A DNA stretch of 64,000 nucleotides from Desulfosediminicola ganghwensis (GTDB taxonomy: Bacteria > Desulfobacterota > Desulfobulbia > Desulfobulbales > Desulfocapsaceae): NCBI RefSeq assembly GCF_005116675.2, contig NZ_CP050699.1, positions 4,521,001-4,585,000 of the forward strand, written 5' to 3'. Positions 55,643-63,427 of this stretch are shown piece after piece; position 1 is the stretch's first letter, and each line of letters starts with the position of its first letter. The position numbers and the translations under genes are program-made. Below the pieces are notes generated by a model. It was not told the DNA's origin. It saw nothing but the letters and a program-made list of their open reading frames with translations, and made no database searches.

Positions 55643-56857
55643 TCATCGCCGTACTCCACAGAAATCCAATATAACTTTTTCTCCACCTCCGCGGAGCGTT
55701 TTAAACTCGTCATGCGCCACCAGGAAGGCAACGATATCCGCCCTTTCATACGCCTCCTTATAATCGGTCAGTTTAAATACAGAATGCGATTTAATATTAG
55801 GCTCAACTATCATAAATCCATTAAGCCCAGCGCTCTGCATAACCTTCTGTGCAATATATTTAGCTGGGGATTCACGCAAATCATCAATATTAGGTTTGAA
55901 AGCTATTCCCATTAAAGCAACCTGCGGATCACGACCTTGGCTTAGCTTAAACTCCAGTATTTGATTTTTTATTTTCTCGGTACACCAAAATGCCTTGTAA
56001 TTATTAATCTTACGTGAGGCAGCAATCATGTTTGCTTCAGCTGGAAAATCGGAGACGATGAACCATGGGTCAACAGCAATACAGTGCCCCCCTACGCCGC
56101 AACCAGGCTGAAGTATGTTGACACGCGGATGCTTATTGGCCAGTTCAATCAATTCCCAAACATTGACACCCGCCTTATCACAAATGATCGAAAGCTCATT
56201 GGCAAAAGCAATTTGGGCATCCCGTGAAGAATTTTCAGTCAACTTACACATTTCCGCCGTGCGGGCATTGGTTGCGTGCAGCGTACCTTTCACAAAGCGA
56301 CGATAAAATGTAACAGCCTGCTCTGTAGATGCCTGGTCAATCCCGCCAATTACCCGGTCATTATGCACCAGCTCATAAATCACATTGCCCGGCAATACAC
56401 GTTCCGGGCAGTAAGCGATATACATCTTCCCTCTAAGCTCCGGACGTTCATTAAAAATGAGACCCGTCATCTTTTCCGTCGTTCCTACCGGCGAGGTCGA
56501 CTCAATAATATACAGATCCCCTGCTTTCAGCTTTGGCATCACCGCCCTGGTTGCCGCTTCAACAAAAGATATATCCGGTTCATTGTTCCCCGTAAACGGC
56601 GTCGGCACCACGATCAGGTAAACATCACTTTCAAGCGGTTCCATGGCAGCCTTCAGCGAGCCATTCTCAACCACCTTTTTACACAGCTCAGCAAGGCCCG
56701 GTTCAACGATATGGATTTTTCCCTGATTGATCGTGTCAACCACAGATTCATTAACATCGACTCCGTGAACATTCACTCCATGATCTGCTGCGATAATTGC
56801 TGTTGGCAGCCCAATATATCCAAGGCCCATAAAGCAGGCTTTGAGTTGTTGACTCAT
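55643..56857 (-). CDS. wecC: UDP-ManNAc dehydrogenase
   Basis: This 404-residue UDP-glucose/GDP-mannose dehydrogenase family enzyme has NAD motif CFMGLGYIGLPTAIIAADHG, VPTPFTGNNEPDIS, ESTSPVGTTEKMTG, KLTENSSRDAQIAFANELS and catalytic Cys in PGCGVGGHCIAVDPWF. It oxidises UDP-ManNAc to UDP-ManNAcA. GGAGTG stands before the ATG. With wecB it supplies a uronic acid, a plausible substrate feature for the lyase-like protein. Confidence 0.94.
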   Translation of the reverse strand: MSQQLKACFMGLGYIGLPTAIIAADHGVNVHGVDVNESVVDTINQGKIHIVEPGLAELCKKVVENGSLKAAMEPLESDVYLIVVPTPFTGNNEPDISFVEAATRAVMPKLKAGDLYIIESTSPVGTTEKMTGLIFNERPELRGKMYIAYCPERVLPGNVIYELVHNDRVIGGIDQASTEQAVTFYRRFVKGTLHATNARTAEMCKLTENSSRDAQIAFANELSIICDKAGVNVWELIELANKHPRVNILQPGCGVGGHCIAVDPWFIVSDFPAEANMIAASRKINNYKAFWCTEKIKNQILEFKLSQGRDPQVALMGIAFKPNIDDLRESPAKYIAQKVMQSAGLNGFMIVEPNIKSHSVFKLTDYKEAYERADIVAFLVAHDEFKTLRGGGEKVILDFCGVRR

Positions 56858-56883
56858 TTTTTACACTCCGTTAGAAATCGAAA

Positions 56884-56990
56884 CCAACTGCAGGTTGGAC
56901 ATACCAGCAAGTTGAATGGTGGATGTTGGACGTTGGACTAAACTGCAGGTTGGAAGTTGGACGTGGGATGTTGGACGTCAACTGCCGAAC
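56884..56990. repeat. Intergenic low-complexity repeat tract 11
   Basis: AACTGCAGGTTGGAC, GGATGTTGGACGTTGGAC and GTGGGATGTTGGACG words occur upstream of wecC, in the GTTGGACG sense on the plus strand. Confidence 0.85.
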
Positions 56991-57060
56991 AACAACCGCG
57001 GCACTCCTTGAGCGTAAAAGCGAGAGGAACTGCTGGGCAAATACTAATGGGCGATCCACG

Positions 57061-57134
57061 GTTATCTCCACTTTAGATGTAGCTTTTCTGCCAACTCTTT
57101 TCGTGCCTTCTCTTCCCCATGCACCAGCCGAAAC
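57061..57134 (-). pseudogene. Vestige of the 3' end of a beta-CASP nuclease gene
   Basis: The 74 bp align by eye with the end of the intact gene at 57235-57305. Shared pieces include TTATCTCC, TTCTGCCAA, CTTTTCGTGCCTTCTC-like and CCCCATGCACCAGCC words. It is on the same strand. It shows no start and no full frame, so it is a degraded duplicate or remnant. Confidence 0.7.
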
Positions 57135-57136
57135 AA

Positions 57137-57190
57137 ACAGCAAGTTGGATGTTGGACGGTGGACGTAGGAAGTAACTGCAAAAGCGAAAA
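57137..57190. repeat. Short repeat tract 12
   Basis: AAGTTGGATGTTGGACGG, GTAGGAAGTAACTGC and AAAAGCGAAAAAGC words fill the space between the nuclease vestige and the nuclease gene. Confidence 0.8.
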
Positions 57191-57234
57191 AGCAAAAGTG
57201 ATAGATGAGTAATCATTAGGAATATGGTCCATGA

Positions 57235-58551
57235 TTATCTCTCCTTTTGATTTAACTGTTCTGCCAATTCACGTCTTGCCTGTTCATCCCCATGCACAAG
57301 CCTTATTTCTTTTGGTGCTTTAGTCATCAATGCCACCCAATCAATCAACATCTGCTGATCGGCATGGGCCGAATATGAACTCAGGCTATGAATAGCTGCA
57401 CGAACAGGCATTTCTCCCTCAATCAATCTCCGCCCCAAAGTCCCTTTTGCCTGGTAGCCGACAAAGAAAATGTCGTTGCGTGGGTCTTGCAGTCCCTGTT
57501 CAAGATGATCCAAAATTCTGCCGCCGGTGCACATGCCGCTGCCTGCTATGATTATTGCCGGGCCGTTAATCTCCAGCAGCTGCTTATGGTCCCTGTAACT
57601 CTTTACTGAGTACAGCCCCTTAAAATCAAAGGGATGGTCACCTTTTTGGTTCAGCTCTTTTGCCTCGTCATCCCAGAGTGAGGAGAGCTTTGCATAAATA
57701 TCGGTGATCTTCAGAGCCAAGGGTGAATCAACAAAGACCGGAATCTTCAGGTTGATTCTGTCGAGTTCATAGAGAAGCTCCTGTGTCCGCCCCAGCGCAA
57801 ATGCCGGAATATAGACAATGCCCTTATCTGCAAGCGCCTTTTTGAGGAGTTCTTTTAATTGTTCAATTCTTTTTGATCTATCCGGGTGGGTTCGGTCACC
57901 GTAGGTGGATTCCAAAATCAGGAGGTCACACTCGGGCGGAGGATCAGGGTCCGGCAGGATTGGCGTATTGGTACAACCCAAATCGCCTGAAAAAAGAATT
58001 TTAAAATCGTTTTTGGACGAGTTGCTTGGAAAACTGAAAAGGATAAAGCATGAGCCGAGAATATGGCCCGCATTGCCCAGCCTGAAGGTTACCCCTTCTT
58101 TCAGGCTGAATGCCTGGCGCAATTCAAAACCCCAGGTCAACTCTTCTAATTTGATGGTTATGGCCTGTACTTCTCTTTTTGAGCGGGAAGAGAAAGAGAG
58201 CGAATCGATGAGCATCGGCTCCAACAGGGCTTTTGTGGCGTGGCTGCAGATGATCTCGCCTGCAAAGCCTGCATCGATCAGGTCCAGCACCCGACCGATA
58301 TGGTCGATATGGGCATGGGTTAAAAAGAGGTAGTTTATTTCATTCGGCGCTACTGGAAACTGCTCGAAAGGCAATTCCGGGTCATCACCGTAAGAAGAGC
58401 CGCAATCGACCAGGATATTGATTGACCTCCCCGACGCAGACTCGTATTGCACCAGATGGCAGGAACCTGTGACGCATTCTTTTGCTCCTAAATGGGTAAC
58501 ATTGATGTGCTTGGGGGTGCAGCTATTATTTGGTGGTGGATTGACCTTCAT
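57235..58551 (-). CDS. Beta-CASP MBL-fold RNase-like protein
   Basis: This 438-residue cytoplasmic protein has the MBL zinc motif THAHIDHIGRV, then SGDLGCT (Asp ligand) and STYGDRTHPD. The beta-CASP region has IAGSGMCTGGRILDHLEQ, SLSSYSAHADQQ and LVHGDEQARR. This is the CPSF73/YSH1-like architecture of RNA-processing nucleases. The substrate is not known. Degraded pieces of a related gene lie at 57061 and 61903 on the same strand, so the gene has been duplicated and broken. Confidence 0.92.
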   Translation of the reverse strand: MKVNPPPNNSCTPKHINVTHLGAKECVTGSCHLVQYESASGRSINILVDCGSSYGDDPELPFEQFPVAPNEINYLFLTHAHIDHIGRVLDLIDAGFAGEIICSHATKALLEPMLIDSLSFSSRSKREVQAITIKLEELTWGFELRQAFSLKEGVTFRLGNAGHILGSCFILFSFPSNSSKNDFKILFSGDLGCTNTPILPDPDPPPECDLLILESTYGDRTHPDRSKRIEQLKELLKKALADKGIVYIPAFALGRTQELLYELDRINLKIPVFVDSPLALKITDIYAKLSSLWDDEAKELNQKGDHPFDFKGLYSVKSYRDHKQLLEINGPAIIIAGSGMCTGGRILDHLEQGLQDPRNDIFFVGYQAKGTLGRRLIEGEMPVRAAIHSLSSYSAHADQQMLIDWVALMTKAPKEIRLVHGDEQARRELAEQLNQKER

Positions 58552-58572
58552 CGCAAATAATTACTTGGGTTG

Positions 58573-58760
58573 GAGCGAACTGCAAGTTGGATGGAACTGC
58601 AGGTTGGATGTTGGACGTGGGTCGTTGGACGAAACTGCAATTGCAACTGCAGGTTGGACGGGATGTGAAAAGCAACTGCAACGTCAACTGCTGGTGGAAA
58701 TGCGAGTTGGTCGTGACTGCAACAGGTGCGGAAACTGCTTGTGAAAGTGAGGACGGAGGG
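58573..58760. repeat. Intergenic low-complexity repeat tract 13
   Basis: AACTGCAAGTTGGATGG, AACTGCAGGTTGGATGTTGG, GCAATTGCAACTGCAGG and CAACTGCTGG words read in the plus sense. The following 58761-59054 contains no recognised gene, only an AAATAGG/CCTATTT hairpin with a T-run near 59006-59030. Confidence 0.85.
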
Positions 58761-59054
58761 CGTAGGACCAAAGCACTTTACTTCAGTGTTATCCAGGTAC
58801 TTATCTGTCAAATGCAGACTGGTTTGTCGTAGCCTGGTTGCCCTGAAAATCTCACTCAATTCCATGATGCGCTTGCTCGGGAAATATTACGGTAAATCTC
58901 TCAAGGGGAAAACTCTGGGACTTGCCAAAGGAACTCCAGGACGAGGATTACACCTAAATTATCAGCTAATTGGGTGAGTAGTTAAGCCGTTTATCTGGGA
59001 TTAGTAAATAGGTATATATGCCTATTTTTGGTTTTTGGGTTTGTTTTTGAGCAA

Positions 59055-59328
59055 CGGGGACTGCAGGGGGAACTGCAAGTTGGACGGTGGACGTTGGATG
59101 TTGGACGTGACTGCTGAACTGCAACAGTGAGGGGTGAGGTGTTAGGTGGGAGGGGAACTGCGACTGCGGAACTGCGAAAAAGCGGGTGGGACGTAACAGC
59201 TAACGGCGACGGAAACTGCAACTGCGGGGGGACTGCGAAAAAAACAGTGAGGAGTGAGGGGTTAGGTGGGAGGGGGAACGGCTACTGCAAAAGCAAAAGC
59301 GAAAAAGCAAGTTGGACGGTGGATGTCC
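59055..59328. repeat. Intergenic low-complexity repeat tract 14
   Basis: GGGGAACTGCAAGTTGGACGG, GTGAGGGGTGAGGTGTTAGG, GAACTGCGACTGCGG and GTGAGGAGTGAGGGGTTAGG alternate in one polarity, with all three repeat words mixed. Confidence 0.88.
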
Positions 59329-59364
59329 CTGTGGGAGACACTGGGGCTAATTTTCTTAAAGTCG

Positions 59365-59763
59365 TCAGTTAATTTGGTTGATGAATTCTTCTACCTCATC
59401 AAGACGTTTCAAAATCTCATTACAAATAACTTTGGCCTCAACGACTTCATAATCATGCGCCAGAAAGTTGCGGAATCCTGCTATGCCTGAAAAAGATTTG
59501 GCAAAGTTCTGATCGAGAATGGAAGCTTCTGCAAGAATGTCAAAAGACTCATAATATGTTTGAGGCGGGCGCAACGCTCTATCCCTGATTACCATCTCAG
59601 CCAAACTAATGCAGCTATCAGCCATGAGGTATAGATAATGGAGCAAGGCGCCCCGGTACACAAAATCTGAATCAAATTTGGCCTGACAGTCCGGTGCAAG
59701 GTTTCGAACATTCTGCAAATACTGGTTGACCCGATGGATCTTTTGTTCGATACGTTCTTTCAT
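59365..59763 (-). CDS. hepT: HepT-like toxin (HEPN RNase)
   Basis: This 132-residue all-helical protein has the HEPN catalytic motif R-x4-H-x-Y in FRNFLAHDYEVV near the C-terminus. HepT toxins are RNases neutralised by polyadenylylation of the motif tyrosine by MntA. The ATG overlaps the stop of the nucleotidyltransferase gene by 4 bp, the normal arrangement of the type VII MntA-HepT pair. The motif is intact, so the toxin should be active. Confidence 0.92.
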   Translation of the reverse strand: MKERIEQKIHRVNQYLQNVRNLAPDCQAKFDSDFVYRGALLHYLYLMADSCISLAEMVIRDRALRPPQTYYESFDILAEASILDQNFAKSFSGIAGFRNFLAHDYEVVEAKVICNEILKRLDEVEEFINQIN

Positions 59764-60152
59764 TCTTCACCCATTGCATAAGCCCTTTGCACACGGAAAT
59801 CTATTGCCTGGTGCAGTTTGCGAACTGAAAAATAATCGAAGTCTGATCCGTTCACTGAGTAAAGCACTTCATGCTGACTGAGAATATTTTCAAGCAAAAT
59901 CATATTTCGCAACTGATTCAGTACCACAAGGTCAATCTCGTTAATGTTCAGCGCACGACAGCATTCCCCGCGGAGCATCAGCTTATCATCAAAAGAGAAT
60001 TCTGCGCCCTGCTTGATAAACACCGCAATATCGACATCGCTATTGACCGTGTGCTCCCCGACAGCACGAGAACCGAAAAGCACTGCTGTATCAATTACCT
60101 GAAAGCCTGCGAATACAGGAGAAAGCAGTGATTTGATTTTGTCGGTATCCAT
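59760..60152 (-). CDS. mntA: MntA-like antitoxin nucleotidyltransferase
   Basis: This 130-residue minimal nucleotidyltransferase has G-S-x10-D-x-D (in AVLFGSRAVGEHTVNSDVDI). MntA AMPylates HepT and thereby blocks it. It is the first gene of the pair. The tract on its upstream side is repeat sequence, and no palindromic operator was seen. Confidence 0.92.
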   Translation of the reverse strand: MDTDKIKSLLSPVFAGFQVIDTAVLFGSRAVGEHTVNSDVDIAVFIKQGAEFSFDDKLMLRGECCRALNINEIDLVVLNQLRNMILLENILSQHEVLYSVNGSDFDYFSVRKLHQAIDFRVQRAYAMGEE

Positions 60153-60244
60153 CGCGAATTTTTAATCAAATATACGAAGTGTAATTACGCATATAACTTC
60201 TAACTTTCATTGGGTTTATCACTAAATATTAATCGTAGTGTGTT

Positions 60245-60462
60245 GAAATGGGAAGAAGGAACTGCAGAACTGCGAAAACTGCAGGTGGGACGTGACTGCA
60301 ACGGCGAAAAAAACGGTGAGGGGTTAGGTGGGAGGGGAGGAAAGACTAGTGAGGAGTGAGGAGATAGGTGGGTGGGGGAACTGCGACTGCGTAACTGCGA
60401 AAAAGCGGGTGGGACGTGGGACGGGACTGCAAGAACAACGTTAGAGGGGACGGCAACTGCAA
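60245..60462. repeat. Intergenic low-complexity repeat tract 15
   Basis: GGAACTGCAGAACTGCG, GTGAGGGGTTAGGTGGGAGG, GTGAGGAGTGAGGAGATAGG and GGGTGGGACGTGGGACGGG words appear in plus sense between mntA and the dehydrogenase gene. Confidence 0.88.
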
Positions 60463-60527
60463 CGACTTGATCTGACAAACACCGTGTCAGAACAGGCGAT
60501 TGTCAGATCAAATCGAAACTGTCTCGG

Positions 60528-61835
60528 TTAAGCCTTCACCACAGCATCTTCACAGCAGTTCCGGGTATCAACGACCAGATCAGCATGCTGGCAGACAAAA
60601 GCATAATCAACCGCCTGATGGTCGGTGGAGATCAGCACGCAGTCAAACTGCTGCAGATTCTCTTTCGTCAACTCAACACTCTCTTGGCCGTAATATTGCG
60701 GATACTCACGCTTATGACGAATCATCGGCACATGCGGATCGTGATATTCAACTTCTGCCCCGAATTTATTAAGCAGTTCCATTAACTTGTAGCTTGGCGA
60801 TTCACGGTCGTCATCGACATTCGGTTTATAGGCCATACCTAACAGTAGAATCTTACTTCCCTTCACCGCCTTACCCTTATCATTGAGGGCATGCATCACC
60901 TTGTTGACCACCCATTCCGGCATGGCAGTATTGATCTCTCCAGCCAGCTCAATAAAGCGGGTTGGCACGCCATATTCCTTCGCTTTCCAACTCAGGTAAA
61001 ACGGGTCAATCGGAATACAATGCCCGCCCAGCCCAGGCCCGGGATAGAAAGCAGTAAAACCGAACGGTTTGGTTTTGGCCGCATCAATCACTTCCCAGAC
61101 ATCAATATCCATTCGGTCAAACAGCATCTTCAACTCATTCACCAAAGCAATGTTCACGCTGCGATACGTGTTTTCCAGAATCTTCGCTGCTTCGGCTGCA
61201 TCACAACTGCTGACTGAAACGGGGGTATCAATAGCAAGCTTATAAACCGCCGTTGCCACCTGTAAGGAAGTCTCATTATATCCACCAACCACTTTAGGAA
61301 TGGTCTTTGTGGTAAAATCTTTACGACCTGGATCTTCTCGCTCAGGCGAATAGGCCAAATAAAAATCATTATTATCGGCTATTAAGCCACTGCTTTCTTC
61401 CAGAATCGGTTTTATAATCTCGCGTGTGGTTCCCGGGTAGGTGGTTGACTCCAACACCACCAGCTGACCTTTGCGCAAACGGATTGAAATTTCACGGCAG
61501 GAGTTTTCCACAAATGACAGGTCAGGTTCCCGCATTTTGTTCAGCGGGGTCGGCACCGCTATTAAAATAGCATCCGGTTCGCTCAAACGATCCAGATTCG
61601 TCGTAGCAGAAAAAAGGCCGGACTCTACCATCTCAGCAATGGTCTCATCTGGAATGTGCTCGATGTAGGTTTTCTTGGCGTCAATTGCTTCGATCTTTTT
61701 CGGATCAACATCAAAGCCCAAAACCTTCGCACCACCACGGACAAATTCACGACAAAGCGGCAGTCCGACATAGCCCAGCCCGATCACGCCGATCACAGCT
61801 TCTTTGTTTTCAATTTTCTGCAATATATCTTTCAC
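60528..61835 (-). CDS. UDP-N-acetylglucosamine/UDP-glucose 6-dehydrogenase (WbpA/TviB-like)
   Basis: This 435-residue nucleotide-sugar dehydrogenase has IGVIGLGYVGLPLCREFVRG, VPTPLNKMREPDLSFVE, ESTTYPGTTREI, AAKILENTYRSVNIALVNE and catalytic Cys in PGPGLGGHCIPIDPFY. It makes a uronic acid nucleotide sugar. It starts with GTG. It is paralogous to the WecC-like enzyme, so the polymer probably contains more than one uronic acid. Confidence 0.92.
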   Translation of the reverse strand: MKDILQKIENKEAVIGVIGLGYVGLPLCREFVRGGAKVLGFDVDPKKIEAIDAKKTYIEHIPDETIAEMVESGLFSATTNLDRLSEPDAILIAVPTPLNKMREPDLSFVENSCREISIRLRKGQLVVLESTTYPGTTREIIKPILEESSGLIADNNDFYLAYSPEREDPGRKDFTTKTIPKVVGGYNETSLQVATAVYKLAIDTPVSVSSCDAAEAAKILENTYRSVNIALVNELKMLFDRMDIDVWEVIDAAKTKPFGFTAFYPGPGLGGHCIPIDPFYLSWKAKEYGVPTRFIELAGEINTAMPEWVVNKVMHALNDKGKAVKGSKILLLGMAYKPNVDDDRESPSYKLMELLNKFGAEVEYHDPHVPMIRHKREYPQYYGQESVELTKENLQQFDCVLISTDHQAVDYAFVCQHADLVVDTRNCCEDAVVKA

Positions 61836-61902
61836 TTTTTTCTCTAAAAAACGGAATTATTAAGGAGCACTCTCCCGAAGTCATACCACCCAGCGTCCCT
61901 CG

Positions 61903-62066
61903 CTGGTTGAGTTGTCTCAGATGCTGATATCTTTTTGGCCTATCCGGGTGTGTCCAGTCACCGCAAGTAGAAACCATGATCTGGAAGTCAGACCCAGCTA
62001 GTGGATCAGGGGTTGGCATGGTTCATGTACCGATATATTCGAAATCGCCTGAAAAGGGAATATTGA
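61903..62066 (-). pseudogene. Internal fragment vestige of a beta-CASP nuclease gene
   Basis: The sequence aligns by eye with the intact gene around 57856-58005. Shared stretches include TTTTTGG/ATC-TATCCGGGTG, GTCACCG, GGATCAGGG, GTAC and AAATCGCCTGAAAA. It is on the same strand, without an open frame. It corresponds to a different part of the gene than the vestige at 57061. Confidence 0.7.
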
Positions 62067-62475
62067 ACTGCAACTGCAACTGCAGGTTGGACGTGGGATG
62101 TTGGACGTTGGACGTAACTGCAACGGCAACGGCGAAAGAAACAGTGAGGGGTAAGGTGCTAGGTGGGAGGAGGGACGGCAACTGCAACAGCGAAAAAACG
62201 GGTTGGACGGGGGATGTAACTGCAAATGCGACTGCCAAGACAGGTAGGAGGGAGGTGAGAGGGGTTAGGAGGGACGGCAACTGCTGAACTGCAACTGCAT
62301 GTTGGACGATAGACGTAGGACGGGGGGACTGCGTTAACGACGACGGAAAAGGCGGGTGGCAAATAACGGCAGGTTGGACGTAGGACGTGGGACGTGGGAC
62401 GAAAAAGCCACAGCAACGGTAACTGCGGCAATAGATAGGTGGGAAGGGGAATGGGACTGCTACTGCAGTTACTGG
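62060..62475. repeat. Intergenic low-complexity repeat tract 16 (longest)
   Basis: About 415 bp of GCAACTGCAACTGC, GTTGGACGTGGGATG, GTGAGGGGTAAGGTGC, GAAAAAACGGGTTGG and GGACGTAGGACGTGGG words read in the plus sense. Frames through it are open on both strands because of composition. Confidence 0.88.
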
Positions 62476-62652
62476 GGCTTGAAACATAGTAAAAAATTAT
62501 GGAAGATCAGTATCGTTCACTTATTGGTGGCTATATAAACACTTCAATTGACTGTTTTCAGTCGATTCGTTATCCTCTTTTCGGTAAAGGAGTAATACTA
62601 TCTCTTTTGGCCAACATTTTTTGTTAAAATTTAGTTTTTTGAATTGGATAAA

Positions 62653-62943
62653 ATGATTTCTTTTGACCAACATGTTGAGATATCTCAAGAAGTACTGTCG
62701 CAGGAGGTTGATGGCGAAACCGTTATTCTCGATATGCGCAGTGAAAATTACTTTGGTCTCGATGAAATAGGTACCGATATTTGGCGTCTGCTGAAAGAGC
62801 AGAAAACGCTGCAGGAAGTCTTCGATATTCTCTTAGACGAGTATGAGGTAGAAGAACAGGTGCTACGCCAGCATTTGGAGGATCATATTTCAGAACTCTG
62901 TAAAGCTGAACTCATATCCCTGAAACCTGTGGATCAGCGTTGA
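62653..62943 (+). CDS. PqqD-like RiPP recognition protein (lasso B1-type)
   Basis: This 96-residue protein has the PqqD fold pattern: VLSQEVDGETVILDMRSENY, FGLDEIGTDIWRLL and a C-terminal winged helix (EEQVLRQHLEDHISELCKAEL). PqqD-like domains bind RiPP leader peptides and present them to processing enzymes. The ATG at 62653 is chosen over a TTG at 62644. It is followed 25 bp later by the B2 gene. Confidence 0.85.
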   Translation: MISFDQHVEISQEVLSQEVDGETVILDMRSENYFGLDEIGTDIWRLLKEQKTLQEVFDILLDEYEVEEQVLRQHLEDHISELCKAELISLKPVDQR

Positions 62944-62968
62944 CCTGGGTTGTGGTTAAGGGTTTGTG

Positions 62969-63427
62969 ATGTTTGGCCGAATCAAAAGATTTGCAGAACT
63001 CGACAGAGGAGACAGGAAACTCTTTCTGGAAGCATACCTTATACTCGGGATCATGCGCACAGCGATTCTGATCCTGCCATTCAAACGAATTACCCGTTCC
63101 CTTATCCATAGAAAAAACCTGATGAATGTCTCTTGCCTAGCTGCAGGAGACAGCCCACAGGCTCTTTCCGTCGGCATGGCTGTCAGAAGAGCGGCAAATT
63201 ACACTCCCTGGCAGAGTGCCTGCCTGGCCCAGTCATTAACGGTCTGGCGGATGCTTCAAAGGCGAAATATTCCCGGTATCTTTTTCCTCGGTGTAGCAAG
63301 GGATACGGTAAACAAGGGACAGCTGCGAGCCCACTCCTGGTCACGACATGGAGATGCTATTCTTACTGGCAAGACAGGTCATGAAGATTTCACGGTTGTC
63401 TCCGCCTATTCATGGGGAGATATATGA
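62969..63427 (+). CDS. Lasso peptide biosynthesis B2-type transglutaminase-like protease
   Basis: This 152-residue protein has a candidate catalytic Cys in WQSACLAQSLTVWRML and His in LRAHSWSRHGD, the cysteine-protease pattern of lasso B2 (McjB C-terminal domain). B2 proteins cut the leader peptide, guided by the B1 protein encoded upstream. An N-terminal helical region (residues 1-45) precedes. Its stop overlaps the start of the next gene by 4 bp (ATGA), showing tight coupling. Confidence 0.87.
   Translation: MFGRIKRFAELDRGDRKLFLEAYLILGIMRTAILILPFKRITRSLIHRKNLMNVSCLAAGDSPQALSVGMAVRRAANYTPWQSACLAQSLTVWRMLQRRNIPGIFFLGVARDTVNKGQLRAHSWSRHGDAILTGKTGHEDFTVVSAYSWGDI

Noticed and set aside
58726-58977. 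Plus-strand frame of 83 codons between repeat tracts
   Set aside because: The N-terminal part lies in repeat sequence and the rest has no recognisable domain or ribosome-binding site.
62499-62627. A 42-codon plus-strand frame upstream of the PqqD-like gene, as a lasso precursor
   Set aside because: It lacks a good ribosome-binding site and shows neither the usual leader motif (Y-x2-P-x-L) nor an Asp/Glu at ring-closing distance, so I do not call it a precursor.
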